The position numbers were made by a program, and so were the translations under genes. A model generated the notes under the pieces. The model had not been told where the DNA came from. It was given only the letters and a program-made list of their open reading frames with translations, and did not search any database. This document shows positions 47,206 to 56,168 of a stretch of 64,000 nucleotides of DNA, piece after piece. The stretch is from Salibaculum halophilum. GTDB taxonomy: Bacteria > Pseudomonadota > Alphaproteobacteria > Rhodobacterales > Rhodobacteraceae. Position 1 is the first letter of the stretch. Every line of letters begins with the position of its first letter. The stretch lies in NCBI RefSeq assembly GCF_002094885.1, contig NZ_MSIT01000002.1:1-64000 (forward strand), in the 5' to 3' direction.

Positions 47206-48783
47206 TCAGTTCATCTCGAAGAACTTGAACTTCGGGTCGTCCTCGGGGCTGACCTCGATGCCGACGGCCTCGGTCATCCCCCAGTTGAGCACCTGGTGAT
47301 GGATCGGCAGGTAGAGCGTCTCCTCCTGCACGACCTCCCAGATCGAGGCGATATCCTCGTTGCGGGCCTCCAGGTCGGTTTCCGAGGCGAGCGACACGAT
47401 CATCTCGTCAAGCTCGGGGTTGGAATAGCCGGTGTTGTTCCAGCTGCCGCGCTCGTCGCCGCGGGTGTGGACCAGGAAGTTGAAGATATACTCCGAATCA
47501 TAGGTCGGAACGCCCCAGCCCAGCATGTAGAAGTCCGTCTCGCCGTTGGTGATCAGCGGGAAGTGCTGCGCCTTGGGCTTGGCATCCAGGTTCACGGTGA
47601 TGCCGATCTGCGCCAGCATGCCCACTGCGGCCTGGCAGATTGCTTCGTCATTGATGTAGCGATCGTTCGGGCAATCCAGCTGGATCGAGAATCCGTCCTC
47701 GTAGCCGGCCTCGGCCATCAGGGCCTTGGCGGCGTCGACATCGGTCTCGATGCTGTCCATCTCCTCGGTCCAGCCGTTGACGAAGGGTGGCGCGATCATG
47801 CCGGCCGGCTGGGATTGCCCCCGCATGACCACCTGCTGGATGGCCTCGCGGTTGATGGCCAGGTTCATCGCCTCGCGCACGCGCACGTCGGCCAGCGGGT
47901 TGGCCCCCTCGACATCGTCGTTTGCAAGGTCATCGGCCCCCATGTTCATGCCGAAGAAGATCACGCGGTTCTGCGGCGCAGTCTTGACCACCAGACCCTC
48001 GGTATCGGCGACGCGGCCAAGGTCCTGGACGGGCACGTCCTGGATGAAATCCACCTCGCCCGACAGCAGCGCGGCGACGCGGGTCGCGGCGTTCTGGATC
48101 GGGGTGTAGATGATTTCGGTGACTTCCATGGGGAACTGATCCATGCCCCAGTAATCTTCGTTCTGAGTCAGGACCGTGCGCACGTCGGGCTCGCGGCTGA
48201 CGAGCTCGAAGGCACCGGTGCCATTGGCGTTGGTCGCGGCGAAGGTCTGCTCGCCGCCTTCCACGTCCTGCACGTCGACGGCGTCGTTGGCCTCGGCCCA
48301 GCCCTTGTCCATCATGAACAGGTTGGTCAGGTTCGCCGGCAGGATCGGGTTCGGCCCGTCGGTTTCCATCTCGACGGTGTAGTCGTCGACCGCGCGCACA
48401 TCGATGATGGAGGCCAGGAGCTCCTTCATGTTGGAGTTTTCGGACTTCGCGCGGTTGATCGAGAAGACCACATCCTCGGCGGTGAAGTCGGCACCGTCAT
48501 GGTAGGTCACACCCTCGCGCAGTTCAAAGACCCAGACACTGGGGTCATCGGGGCTGGGGCCCCATTCCGTTGCCAGCGCGGCTTGCGGCGCGCCAGTCAT
48601 GTCACGAATGATCAGCGGCTCGTAGATCTGGTGCGACAGCGTGTGCGTCGGCCCCTCGTTCTGGGCATGCGGATCTAGCGTTAGCGAATCCCCCGCGCGC
48701 GCCCAGCGCAGCGTTTCGGCCGAAGCGCCGATGGCCGTGGACGCCATGAGCGCCGCGGCCAGTATACCGGTCTGATATTTCAT
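47206..48783 (-). CDS. Periplasmic substrate-binding protein of peptide-type ABC importer
   Basis: This 525-residue SBP family 5 protein has a signal peptide ending near residue 23 (ALMASTAIGASA-ETL). The mature part shows the family pattern ETLRWARAGDSLTLDPHAQNEGPTH and WVFELREGVTYHDGADFTAEDVVFSINR. The start is the ATG at 48783, with GGGAGA five bases upstream; the frame is open for 40 codons further but lacks a signal sequence there. It is first in the five-gene importer operon. Dipeptides, oligopeptides or glutathione are possible ligands. The upstream gap contains TATAAC, a possible -10. Confidence 0.92.
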   Translation of the reverse strand: MKYQTGILAAALMASTAIGASAETLRWARAGDSLTLDPHAQNEGPTHTLSHQIYEPLIIRDMTGAPQAALATEWGPSPDDPSVWVFELREGVTYHDGADFTAEDVVFSINRAKSENSNMKELLASIIDVRAVDDYTVEMETDGPNPILPANLTNLFMMDKGWAEANDAVDVQDVEGGEQTFAATNANGTGAFELVSREPDVRTVLTQNEDYWGMDQFPMEVTEIIYTPIQNAATRVAALLSGEVDFIQDVPVQDLGRVADTEGLVVKTAPQNRVIFFGMNMGADDLANDDVEGANPLADVRVREAMNLAINREAIQQVVMRGQSQPAGMIAPPFVNGWTEEMDSIETDVDAAKALMAEAGYEDGFSIQLDCPNDRYINDEAICQAAVGMLAQIGITVNLDAKPKAQHFPLITNGETDFYMLGWGVPTYDSEYIFNFLVHTRGDERGSWNNTGYSNPELDEMIVSLASETDLEARNEDIASIWEVVQEETLYLPIHHQVLNWGMTEAVGIEVSPEDDPKFKFFEMN

Positions 48784-49064
48784 GATCTTCTCCCTGTTAT
48801 AGTGTTTTTGCGACCCTTTGTTGCCGCATCTGATGGGCAGGTTAAAGGGTTTTCGTCCCAACAGACAAGCCATGTGAGGATGTTGACGTCGGGAAAAGCC
48901 CACCGGCCCGGGATCGGTCAGAAATGGTGTCCACCATCCGGTTCATGGATGGGCAATGCGCCTCGCACTGGGGCGGTTGGCGAAGTTTGACCGCCGGCCC
49001 AGCACCTGCCCGCGTATGAAAACCCTGTCCTTGAAGCACGGCTCGTTGGCCAAGGTTTCAGCTG

Positions 49065-50075
49065 TCACAGGCCATGGTATTGCCGATACCAGGCCACGAA
49101 TTCCGCGACACCTTCCGTAACGGGTGTTTGCGGACGATACCCGGTCAATGCGTGCAAGAGCGTGCTGTCCGCCCAGGTCGCAGGAACATCGCCGGGTTGC
49201 ATGTCCAGATAGGTCTTGCGCGCCTTCGAGTCGGTCGCGGTCTCTATGGCCCTTATGAAATCCATGAGGTCGACCGGCTCGGAATTTCCTATATTTACGA
49301 TACGAAAGGGTGCAACCGGTGAAAGGGAGTCCTCCGCTGTTACCTTGCCTGTCAGGCGATCCGGCGGGGTGTCGATCAAGAGCCGGACGGCGCGCACCAA
49401 ATCGCCGACATAGGTAAAATCGCGTCGCATCCGGCCGTGATTGTAAACCTCGATCGATTCGTCGTTCAGTATGGCCCGCGTGAACTTGAACAGCGCCATG
49501 TCCGGCCGGCCCCAAGGGCCGTAAACCGTGAAGAACCGGAACATGGTCGTCGGAATGCCATAGAGATGGGCATAGGAATGCCCGATCGCTTCGGTTGCCT
49601 TCTTGGTCGCCGCGTAGAAGGACATCTGTGTGTCCGCCTTGTCGGTCTCCGTGTAGGGCATGTCTTGGTTGGCCCCGTAGGCAGACGACGTGGAGGCAAG
49701 CAAGAGGTGCCCAACCGGCCGGTGTCGTACGGTTTCGAGTAGATTGAATGTGCCGAGGATGTTGGAATCCAGGTATGATCGCGGCGCTTCGATGGAGTAT
49801 CTTACGCCGGCCTGTGCGGCCAGGTGGACGATCACATCGGGCGCGCATGTCTTGATTGCCGCATCAAGCGCGGATGCATCTTCCAGTCTGGCGCAGCACG
49901 ACGAAAAGCGCTCGTATGTTTCGAGAATGTCTTGGCGCGCTTGCTTCAACCGGATGTCGTAATACTCGGTCATCGCGTCGTAGCCATGGACCGTGGCGCC
50001 CTCTTCGAGCAGAAGCCGCGCCAAGTGAAACCCGACGAACCCGCTCGTTCCCGTTATGAAGACTTTTGCGGTCAT
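49065..50075 (-). CDS. NAD-dependent sugar epimerase, UDP-glucuronate 4-epimerase-like
   Basis: This 336-residue short-chain dehydrogenase-type enzyme shows the NAD motif GTSGFVGFHLA (about 8-18), the loop YDAMTEYYDIRLKQARQ, the catalytic SSAYG and Y-x3-K in FYAATKKATE, and RFFTVYGPWGRPDMALFKF. These are the hallmarks of UDP-glucuronate 4-epimerases, which supply UDP-galacturonate for capsules and LPS. A UDP-glucose dehydrogenase is not in the window. It is last in the minus-strand polysaccharide arm, 126 bp downstream of the tyrosine kinase gene. Confidence 0.88.
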   Translation of the reverse strand: MTAKVFITGTSGFVGFHLARLLLEEGATVHGYDAMTEYYDIRLKQARQDILETYERFSSCCARLEDASALDAAIKTCAPDVIVHLAAQAGVRYSIEAPRSYLDSNILGTFNLLETVRHRPVGHLLLASTSSAYGANQDMPYTETDKADTQMSFYAATKKATEAIGHSYAHLYGIPTTMFRFFTVYGPWGRPDMALFKFTRAILNDESIEVYNHGRMRRDFTYVGDLVRAVRLLIDTPPDRLTGKVTAEDSLSPVAPFRIVNIGNSEPVDLMDFIRAIETATDSKARKTYLDMQPGDVPATWADSTLLHALTGYRPQTPVTEGVAEFVAWYRQYHGL

Positions 50076-50201
50076 CGGCGATCTCCGCGAATATGAGCAT
50101 CCGTCTCCAGGATACGGGTTCCAAACCTTGTCCTGGCCGGTCGAAGCACGTTGACCATGTTATGGATCCGAAGGGTTGCCCGCCGAATTCGGTCGAGGCG
50201 G

Positions 50202-52328
50202 TCAGCTGTCAGAAGCGTATCCATAGTAGCCGCCGTATCGGTAACCGCGGTCGACAGACTGGTGAAAGTTCAGCACGGAAAGGACCGGTTGGTTCTCCGG
50301 CAATGCCTCTTCCAGCTGGACAAAGGCGCGTCTGAGATCCGTTTGACTGGTTTCATCGAAGCGGACACACATGACTGTACAGTCCACGAGCGGTGCAACG
50401 TAGCGCGCATCGACGACAGGCAGCAGCGGTGGCGTGTCGATCAAAACGATATCAAAGGAGTCTTTAGTGGTGGATACCAGGCTGGTGAACCGCTCGGATT
50501 GAAGGATCTGGTCTGTCGGTACATCGCTGCGGCGACTGCCAAGGATGACCCCAAGGCGGCTGATACGATCGCCGACATAGAAACCTTCGACCGTCTGTGC
50601 ATCTTCATCACCAATCAGGTAATTGAGAAGCCCGGTCTGGGGCTCGGCCCCCAGATACTTGTGCAACGTGGGTTTTCGCATGTCCGCATCGATCAAGAGG
50701 ACGCGCTTGCCAGATGCGGCATAAGTTCGTGCAAGCGACAATGCGATCGTTGACTTGCCCTCGCTCGGTGCGGCCGATGTCACCATGATGACATTACCGT
50801 CCTCGCGTTCCGGCAGGCGCTTGTCGAGACTCGCCCGCAACCGACGGAAACTCTCCGCGAAGCCGGACATTGGCCGATCGAGGGTCATGTCCGCGACCGA
50901 CACTTGTTTCGATACTGCAGTGACGCCGGGAATGACGGCAGCGACCGTTGCAGGGATCAGCGACGCCAGTTGATGCTCCGACGTGATACCGCCAACATAG
51001 TATTCATTCAGAAAGGCCAAGCCGACACCGAGACCGGCAGATCCGATCAAAGCCATGGCGATGATGAGGCTCGTCTGCGGAAAGGAGGGCCCGTTCGGTG
51101 GAAGCGCCTGCGAAACCACCCGGCTGTTTGCCACCTCCACGAGGGATTGGGTTTCAAGCCCGCGCATCCGTGCCAGCAGGGTGTCGTATTGATCCCGCGC
51201 AATGGATGCCTCCTGTTGCAGCGCATAGATCTCGGACAGGGTTTCAGCCGACAAGTCCGAGGAAAGCAGCTGTCGTCGAATGCTGTCGCGCGTTTCTTCC
51301 GTGATCTGCCGGGTTGTAGAGACGTCTTGCCGCAACTGCTGTATTTCCGCCAGTCCCTCTTGCTCGAGGTTGTCCTCGAGCTCTTCAAGTTCGGCACGCA
51401 GATCTATGGCTTCCTGGGTTCCGGCCTCGGTTTGGCCAAGCCTGCGCGCCAGTTGCTGGCGTTCCGACTCGAGGGCGGCGAGCGCCTCGGATTCCAGGGA
51501 CTCGGTGAGTGTGTTCCAGTCTTCCCCCTCCAGCGCGGATCGGCCGGCTACCAATGTTTCCTCGAGGTTCTCTCGGTTCGACTGAGCCTGCAAAAGCTGA
51601 TTGCGAAGATCCTCGATCTCGTCGGATCCACTTTCGCGGGCCAACCTGTCAAGGTTGTTCTCGATGTAGGTGGCAAGCTCGGATTCAGATTGCGCGAGGC
51701 TGGCCTGCGCTCGGTCAAGTTGCGCCTTGAGTACGTCCCGCGCATCCAGCGAGGCGGTGACCTTGGAGTCTACCTGCTCTTCAATATAGACCTCGGCCAT
51801 CGTATTCGCCAGCTCAGCAGCACGCTCGGCGGATTCTGACGTGACCGAAACCTCAATCAGGTAGGTAAGACCCTGTCGGCGAACACTTGTGGCTTCCTTG
51901 AGGCGACCGAGCGTAGCATTCACAAGCGCCTGACCACTACGCTCTTCCCCGGCGCCGATCCCGATGGCCTGCAGGATCTTGTCTTTCGTGCTCAAACTCG
52001 GTCCGAACTCCGGATCGGAAAGCAGGTTCGAGGCTTCGATCACGGCAAGCGCAGTCGCATTCGACCGAAGAATTTCAACCTCGCTTTCGATGAAAGCGTC
52101 GGCCCTTCGGGAATTCTGCCCGGTGTCGTCAGGCGAATCCAGCAGGTTCCTGTTTGACGGGTCCACTAGGATAAGCGTGGAGGCAGTGTAACGCGGTTCG
52201 ACAGCGGTGATGTAAATCGCGGCTATGCCTAGCCCGATGCCGATGGTGAAGAGGATAAGGCGCAGCTTGCGGCGCAGAAGAGACAGTATGTCTCGGAGGT
52301 CGATTGCGCCCTGATCGCTTGTATCCAT
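50202..52328 (-). CDS. Polysaccharide co-polymerase / tyrosine autokinase (Wzc/ExoP-like)
   Basis: This 708-residue inner-membrane protein controls chain length and export of surface polysaccharide. The N-terminal Wzz domain begins LRDILSLLRRKLRLILFTIG, with the first membrane helix at about 22-42. A periplasmic coiled-coil region (about 190-350, rich in Glu, Gln and Leu) and a second helix near 430 follow. The cytoplasmic BY-kinase shows Walker A APSEGKSTIALSLA, Walker A' LLIDADMRKP and Walker B VLIDTPPLL. The tail GYRYGGYYGY is the tyrosine cluster that is autophosphorylated. A PPP-type phosphatase is encoded just upstream. Confidence 0.93.
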   Translation of the reverse strand: MDTSDQGAIDLRDILSLLRRKLRLILFTIGIGLGIAAIYITAVEPRYTASTLILVDPSNRNLLDSPDDTGQNSRRADAFIESEVEILRSNATALAVIEASNLLSDPEFGPSLSTKDKILQAIGIGAGEERSGQALVNATLGRLKEATSVRRQGLTYLIEVSVTSESAERAAELANTMAEVYIEEQVDSKVTASLDARDVLKAQLDRAQASLAQSESELATYIENNLDRLARESGSDEIEDLRNQLLQAQSNRENLEETLVAGRSALEGEDWNTLTESLESEALAALESERQQLARRLGQTEAGTQEAIDLRAELEELEDNLEQEGLAEIQQLRQDVSTTRQITEETRDSIRRQLLSSDLSAETLSEIYALQQEASIARDQYDTLLARMRGLETQSLVEVANSRVVSQALPPNGPSFPQTSLIIAMALIGSAGLGVGLAFLNEYYVGGITSEHQLASLIPATVAAVIPGVTAVSKQVSVADMTLDRPMSGFAESFRRLRASLDKRLPEREDGNVIMVTSAAPSEGKSTIALSLARTYAASGKRVLLIDADMRKPTLHKYLGAEPQTGLLNYLIGDEDAQTVEGFYVGDRISRLGVILGSRRSDVPTDQILQSERFTSLVSTTKDSFDIVLIDTPPLLPVVDARYVAPLVDCTVMCVRFDETSQTDLRRAFVQLEEALPENQPVLSVLNFHQSVDRGYRYGGYYGYASDS

Positions 52329-52405
52329 TTAAAAGCCTGCCCCTGAAATCCGATTACGATTTTTCACTGGATAGCCCGGTGTCCTGAAGGTGTCCAGCAC
52401 GTCCG

Positions 52406-53212
52406 TCAATGCACTGCTGCCGTTAATAACTGAGGTTGGTTACAGTCGCCAAGTCGCACGGCTGTCAACCGACCGGTGGCATAGGCACCAGTATCGACAT
52501 TTATCCGGCGCGGGCTGAGCAGCGGTTCGTCCAGGGCAACATGCCCATGCACGATCAGCGTGTTCTGAGAGACGGTATCGATGCGTTCGGGATTGCCCCA
52601 AATCAGGTCTTCCGGAGTTTGCGCTGTCAACGGTTTTTCGGGGTCGATGCCTGCGTGACACAGGAATACATCCCCGACCCAGAGCCCGTAGGCCAGTTCG
52701 TTCAGGAATGTCATGTGCGTTTGAGGGACATGCGCATCGACAATAGAACGAACGTGGTCTGTCGAAGACCGGCGCAATGTATCGTGGTCGGTCGCAATTC
52801 CATAAGATCGCAGGGTTTCCAGGCCACCGAAATCCAGCCAAGTCATGTTGCCTGCGGGATCCCGCAGGAAGTGTGTAAACATGTCCTCGTGGTTGCCGCG
52901 CAGGACCAAACGGTCGAAACCGTCCGGTGGTGGCGCCAGAAGATGGTCGATCATTGCGGCTGTCGAAGGGCCGCGGTCAACAATATCCCCGAGCAGGACG
53001 ATCAGCTTTTTCCCGGGGAACTCCCCGCCGTCACTAAATATTCTCTCTTCGAGGTCCCGATAGAGGTCGAGGCAGCCATGCACATCTCCGACAGCGTAGA
53101 TTGCAGCCGGCATTCCGGGCAATGACAGGATGCGCGGCCGATCCGGCCCCGTGCTACCCCGGTTGGGCCGGCGCTTTTGACCACGGCCGAATACCTTGAG
53201 AACGGACTTCAC
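52406..53212 (-). CDS. PPP-type metallophosphoesterase (putative protein phosphatase)
   Basis: This 268-residue protein contains all metal-ligand blocks of the calcineurin-like PPP fold: GDVHG (about 42-46), GDIVDRG, RGNHEDM, a later CHAG, and VHGH. The roughly 33-residue N-terminal tail is basic. Such enzymes act on Ser/Thr- or Tyr-phosphorylated proteins or on diadenosine polyphosphates. It overlaps the O-antigen polymerase gene by four bases and precedes the tyrosine kinase gene by 77 bp. I infer that it may dephosphorylate the Wzc-like kinase, in place of the usual Wzb phosphatase, which is not seen. Confidence 0.83.
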   Translation of the reverse strand: MKSVLKVFGRGQKRRPNRGSTGPDRPRILSLPGMPAAIYAVGDVHGCLDLYRDLEERIFSDGGEFPGKKLIVLLGDIVDRGPSTAAMIDHLLAPPPDGFDRLVLRGNHEDMFTHFLRDPAGNMTWLDFGGLETLRSYGIATDHDTLRRSSTDHVRSIVDAHVPQTHMTFLNELAYGLWVGDVFLCHAGIDPEKPLTAQTPEDLIWGNPERIDTVSQNTLIVHGHVALDEPLLSPRRINVDTGAYATGRLTAVRLGDCNQPQLLTAAVH

Positions 53213-54693
53213 GTGTCGCTCTGCCGGCGTCGGAGCTGACCAAGGCCCAACCCGGCAACAAAGATCAGCAAGAGCGCATTAGCTTCGATTTCAAGGCTGA
53301 AATCGGCCAGCGAATGAAGCGCCCCAACGGTGATGGCTCCGAGTGCCGCGACGGGAACCGCAAAGCCTGACTTTCGGCGGCGTATGATACCGAACAGCCG
53401 GATCACCGTCAGGACCACGGCAAGCATTGGAAGGGTGCCGGCGACAAGGCCCGCCTCGACCCAGAGCGTCAGGTAAGTGCTGTGGGCGTTTTCCCAGATA
53501 AGGGCAGTGGATACAGGCGGCTCGTGAAAAAGTTCGTACGCGATGCGGAAGGTGTCGAGGCCGTATCCGAGCAACGGCCGTTCCGCGATCATCCCGATCA
53601 CCTGGGCATAAATATCGATACGGTTTTCGGAGTTGCTGATCAGGAACAGGCTGCGTTCAACCGTTCCCGCGCCAGACAAGACAAGTATGGCGCCCGTGAG
53701 GCCGACCGCCAAGAGTCCGCTGCGCAAGAGGGCGACACCTAACCGACCGTGAAGCTTGGTATACATAACGGTATAGACCACCAGACCGCCGGCCGCGCTG
53801 GCGGCGAGCCCCATGCGCGACTGAGTCGTCGCGATGGCAACCGCGATGACGAGGACCCCGATCCACCCGGCGAGCGTAATGAGCCCGTCTTCACTGAACA
53901 CGGTGGCCGCTTTCCTAGTTACACGGCGCGTGCGGCCACGGCTCATGACGAGCGCGATACCAAGGCTGATACCCATGCCCAGGAAGGTTGCGAAGGAATT
54001 TCGATTTATGAAGGATCCTGTGGCGACGCCATCGTAGGCAACCTTCGGCCCCCAAAGCGCGATGTCGCCTAACACGGTGAGGGCGAACAGGCCCCAAAGC
54101 GCGTGCGCGACAACCCCTATAAAAATCGCCCATGCCAGGGCCTTAACCCGAGAGGCGTTTGTCGCGATTTCAAGCGTCAAGAAAAACAGTATCGCGTAGG
54201 ACGACAGCCGCAGGACGCCGAGCCGCGTCGCATCGACTGAAAGCGTAAGCCCTAAAGGCCCGATCTCGTCGGGCAGAGTGGCGATCGGCGGGCCGGTCAC
54301 CGGAAGCAGCTGCAACAGGCCCGCAAACGGCAGCAGAATGCCAAGTGAAATGATCAGCTTGAACTTCTTGATCTGCAAAGGTCGATGGGGGTCGGCCACT
54401 GCCATGCTCAGGAAATAACCCGCCGCCAGCAACCCGAGGATCGCTGCCCAGATCATCCAGAAGATCGGACGGTTCGAACCCACGGGGATCGGTGCGAGCA
54501 CAACAATGACTGCAAGACAGGCCCCAAGGCGGGTGTTGAGTTTTCTCGCAGCCTCCGGACTGGGGGATCGTTCGACCTTGTGATCTATCCGGATCTCGCT
54601 GAATTCGAACCCGCTGGCGGCTGGCGTTGTCTCGGTCCGGGGCGCCATCGGGGGAGGAATCGTGCTGAAATCGGGTCGGCTGTGATCGGTCAT
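53209..54693 (-). CDS. O-antigen ligase/polymerase family membrane protein (Wzy/WaaL-like)
   Basis: This 494-residue protein has a soluble N-terminus of about 50 residues and then about twelve hydrophobic segments. A periplasmic loop in the second half contains ERPLLGYGLDTFRIAYELF and WENAHSTYLTLWVEAGLV, the Wzy_C signature with the conserved His. It polymerises repeat units or ligates chains at the periplasmic side. It overlaps both the phosphatase gene and the upstream unknown gene by four bases. Polymerase versus ligase cannot be decided from sequence. Confidence 0.88.
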   Translation of the reverse strand: MTDHSRPDFSTIPPPMAPRTETTPAASGFEFSEIRIDHKVERSPSPEAARKLNTRLGACLAVIVVLAPIPVGSNRPIFWMIWAAILGLLAAGYFLSMAVADPHRPLQIKKFKLIISLGILLPFAGLLQLLPVTGPPIATLPDEIGPLGLTLSVDATRLGVLRLSSYAILFFLTLEIATNASRVKALAWAIFIGVVAHALWGLFALTVLGDIALWGPKVAYDGVATGSFINRNSFATFLGMGISLGIALVMSRGRTRRVTRKAATVFSEDGLITLAGWIGVLVIAVAIATTQSRMGLAASAAGGLVVYTVMYTKLHGRLGVALLRSGLLAVGLTGAILVLSGAGTVERSLFLISNSENRIDIYAQVIGMIAERPLLGYGLDTFRIAYELFHEPPVSTALIWENAHSTYLTLWVEAGLVAGTLPMLAVVLTVIRLFGIIRRRKSGFAVPVAALGAITVGALHSLADFSLEIEANALLLIFVAGLGLGQLRRRQSDT

Positions 54694-55355
54694 CGTCTGC
54701 GCCTCACCGCTCTGAGAAAGGCGCGTTGGTCGGCATTCGGTGCATCATCAATAACAGACACGATAAAGTCTTGCTGATCTTCGGCTTGGCTGTAAATACC
54801 TGCCAAACTCCGACGTAGGGGCCGCTCGCTCATCATCATCAGGATATCGGCTCTTGCAATGTCGCGCGCCTCGGGGGCACCGACCTTTGCAAGGGTCAGG
54901 GCAAGCTGTACACGCTCGCGTGCGATCCAGCCCTCATTCGGGGCGCTCGCTCGCGCGCGTCTCAGGTCGCGCATCGCCGCCTGCAGGTCGTCAATTTGAT
55001 GGTTGGAGACGGCGCGCGCCAGATGGGCGATGGAAAGGGTCGGATTGCGGTCCAGAATATGTTCAGCACGCGCCTGGCATGCTTGAGAAAACCGGCGTCG
55101 GGCATCCGTCGGATATAAGTCAAATATCAAAGACTGCGGTGCTGAGACGCAAAAGGACATCTGCGCGACGATCGAACGGATGCTTACTGTTTGAGCAAGT
55201 CTGCCACCGGGTTGAGCAGCGCGCTGAATTTGTTGTGCAGTGGGAAGAGTATCAACACGGAAGAACCGGTACTCCTGCACGGCCGCATGCCCGGCCGCCA
55301 AAGCCAGGATCAGCCCCAAAACAGATATAATAAACCGCGGCATGACCCCCAACAT
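54690..55355 (-). CDS. Unknown single-pass membrane protein leading the polysaccharide operon
   Basis: About 221 residues from the ATG at 55355 (MLGVMPRFIISVLG); an ATG at 55343 is also possible, and the frame stays open to 55400. One N-terminal membrane helix (RFIISVLGLILALAAGHAAV) is followed by an Ala/Arg-rich, helical periplasmic domain with two Cys residues. It resembles a TPR-type scaffold (NPTLSIAHLARAVSNHQIDDLQAAMRDLRRARASAPNEGW). I do not recognise a family. Coupled to the O-antigen polymerase by a four-base overlap, so a role in polysaccharide assembly is likely. Confidence 0.68.
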   Translation of the reverse strand: MLGVMPRFIISVLGLILALAAGHAAVQEYRFFRVDTLPTAQQIQRAAQPGGRLAQTVSIRSIVAQMSFCVSAPQSLIFDLYPTDARRRFSQACQARAEHILDRNPTLSIAHLARAVSNHQIDDLQAAMRDLRRARASAPNEGWIARERVQLALTLAKVGAPEARDIARADILMMMSERPLRRSLAGIYSQAEDQQDFIVSVIDDAPNADQRAFLRAVRRRR

Positions 55356-55542
55356 CCCGTTATCTCGCCTTTCGTTAGATGGCGCGCCCCGCTTGTGCAA
55401 GTCGTTTCAGGCGGCGCCAAGGTGTATTGACAGGCTTGGAGGTCCTGATATGAAAGCCGTGGTAAGCGCTCCGGTCGGCCTCGCAGTGGGCCGGGTGCAA
55501 AACGCAATATCATTTGTACTCGATTGAGAGGGTGTAACAGCC

Positions 55543-55950
55543 ATGATTACAACTGCCACGAGAGCGCTGGTTCTGGGCGCCATTCCGTTCATGTCGATCA
55601 GCGCGCCTGCGCACGCCCAGGTTTCGACTGCGGCTATCACTGCCGCATGTGAAGTCCAAAGCGCCGATTGCCAGCTGCTGGTCCAACAGGCGATCGCGGA
55701 GCTTCAAGCCTCCGAGCTGTCCGACGCTGAATATGGAGCGGCACTCGCCCGTTTGTCGGCCTCTGTTGTTCAGGCGGCCCGGAACTCACCGGCTTCGGCT
55801 TCGGTCGCTGCTGCCGCTTTGCGTGACGTCGCCGCGGCCGCTCGCGACGAGGACCAGGGTCAGGCCGTGCTGCAGGTCGCCGACGTCGTCGAGGCCGGCG
55901 GAGCGGATGATGTCGATACTGTGCCGCTCCCGCCCGCCAGCCCGGCCTAA
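55543..55950 (+). CDS. Small secreted Ala-rich protein of unknown function
   Basis: This 135-residue protein has a clear signal peptide cleaved after residue 25 (ISAPAHA-QVS). The mature part contains two Cys (AACEVQSADCQLL) and then Ala-rich amphipathic helices, with a Pro-rich acidic end (VDTVPLPPASPA). GAGAGGG precedes the ATG. It is divergent from the minus-strand polysaccharide arm and stands alone. I do not recognise a family. Its position suggests a periplasmic or surface partner of the polysaccharide system, which is inference only. A hairpin follows its stop. Confidence 0.72.
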   Translation: MITTATRALVLGAIPFMSISAPAHAQVSTAAITAACEVQSADCQLLVQQAIAELQASELSDAEYGAALARLSASVVQAARNSPASASVAAAALRDVAAAARDEDQGQAVLQVADVVEAGGADDVDTVPLPPASPA

Positions 55951-55972
55951 GGTCACTCGCCTACTTACCGTA

Positions 55973-55998
55973 GGGGCGATTACGTCCGTGATCGCCCC
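55973..55998 (+). terminator. Hairpin after the secreted-protein gene
   Basis: GGGGCGATTACG and CGTGATCGCCCC pair over nearly their full length with one G-T pair and a minimal loop. It lies 22 bp after the stop of the secreted-protein gene. There is no T-run, so it is only a probable terminator. Confidence 0.45.
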
Positions 55999-56059
55999 TG
56001 AAGGCGCTTTATGGGCTTTCGTCGCGGCCGCCTGACAGAACCGCCAACGGCCTAAGAAT

Positions 56060-56168
56060 GGCTTGGAGCGAGAAGGCAGATATACTGGTGGGTACCAGGT
56101 CTGCCAACCGGTCGTGCTGCAATCAGCACTCCAACGCCTGAATAGCCGCGACTCCGCTTTTCCAAGCC
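56060..56168 (+). ncRNA. Candidate structured RNA: closing stem enclosing two hairpins
   Basis: GGCTTGGA (56060-56067) pairs perfectly with TCCAAGCC (56161-56168), and the stem can continue with GCG/CGC. Inside lie GGCAGA/TCTGCC (56075-56105) with the nested CTGGT/ACCAG and a GGGT loop. Beside it is GTGCTG/CAGCAC (56114-56129) with a CAAT loop. Together they make a three-way junction. There is no gene in this stretch. An eight-base closing stem could arise by chance, and the strand is not certain. Confidence 0.3.
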
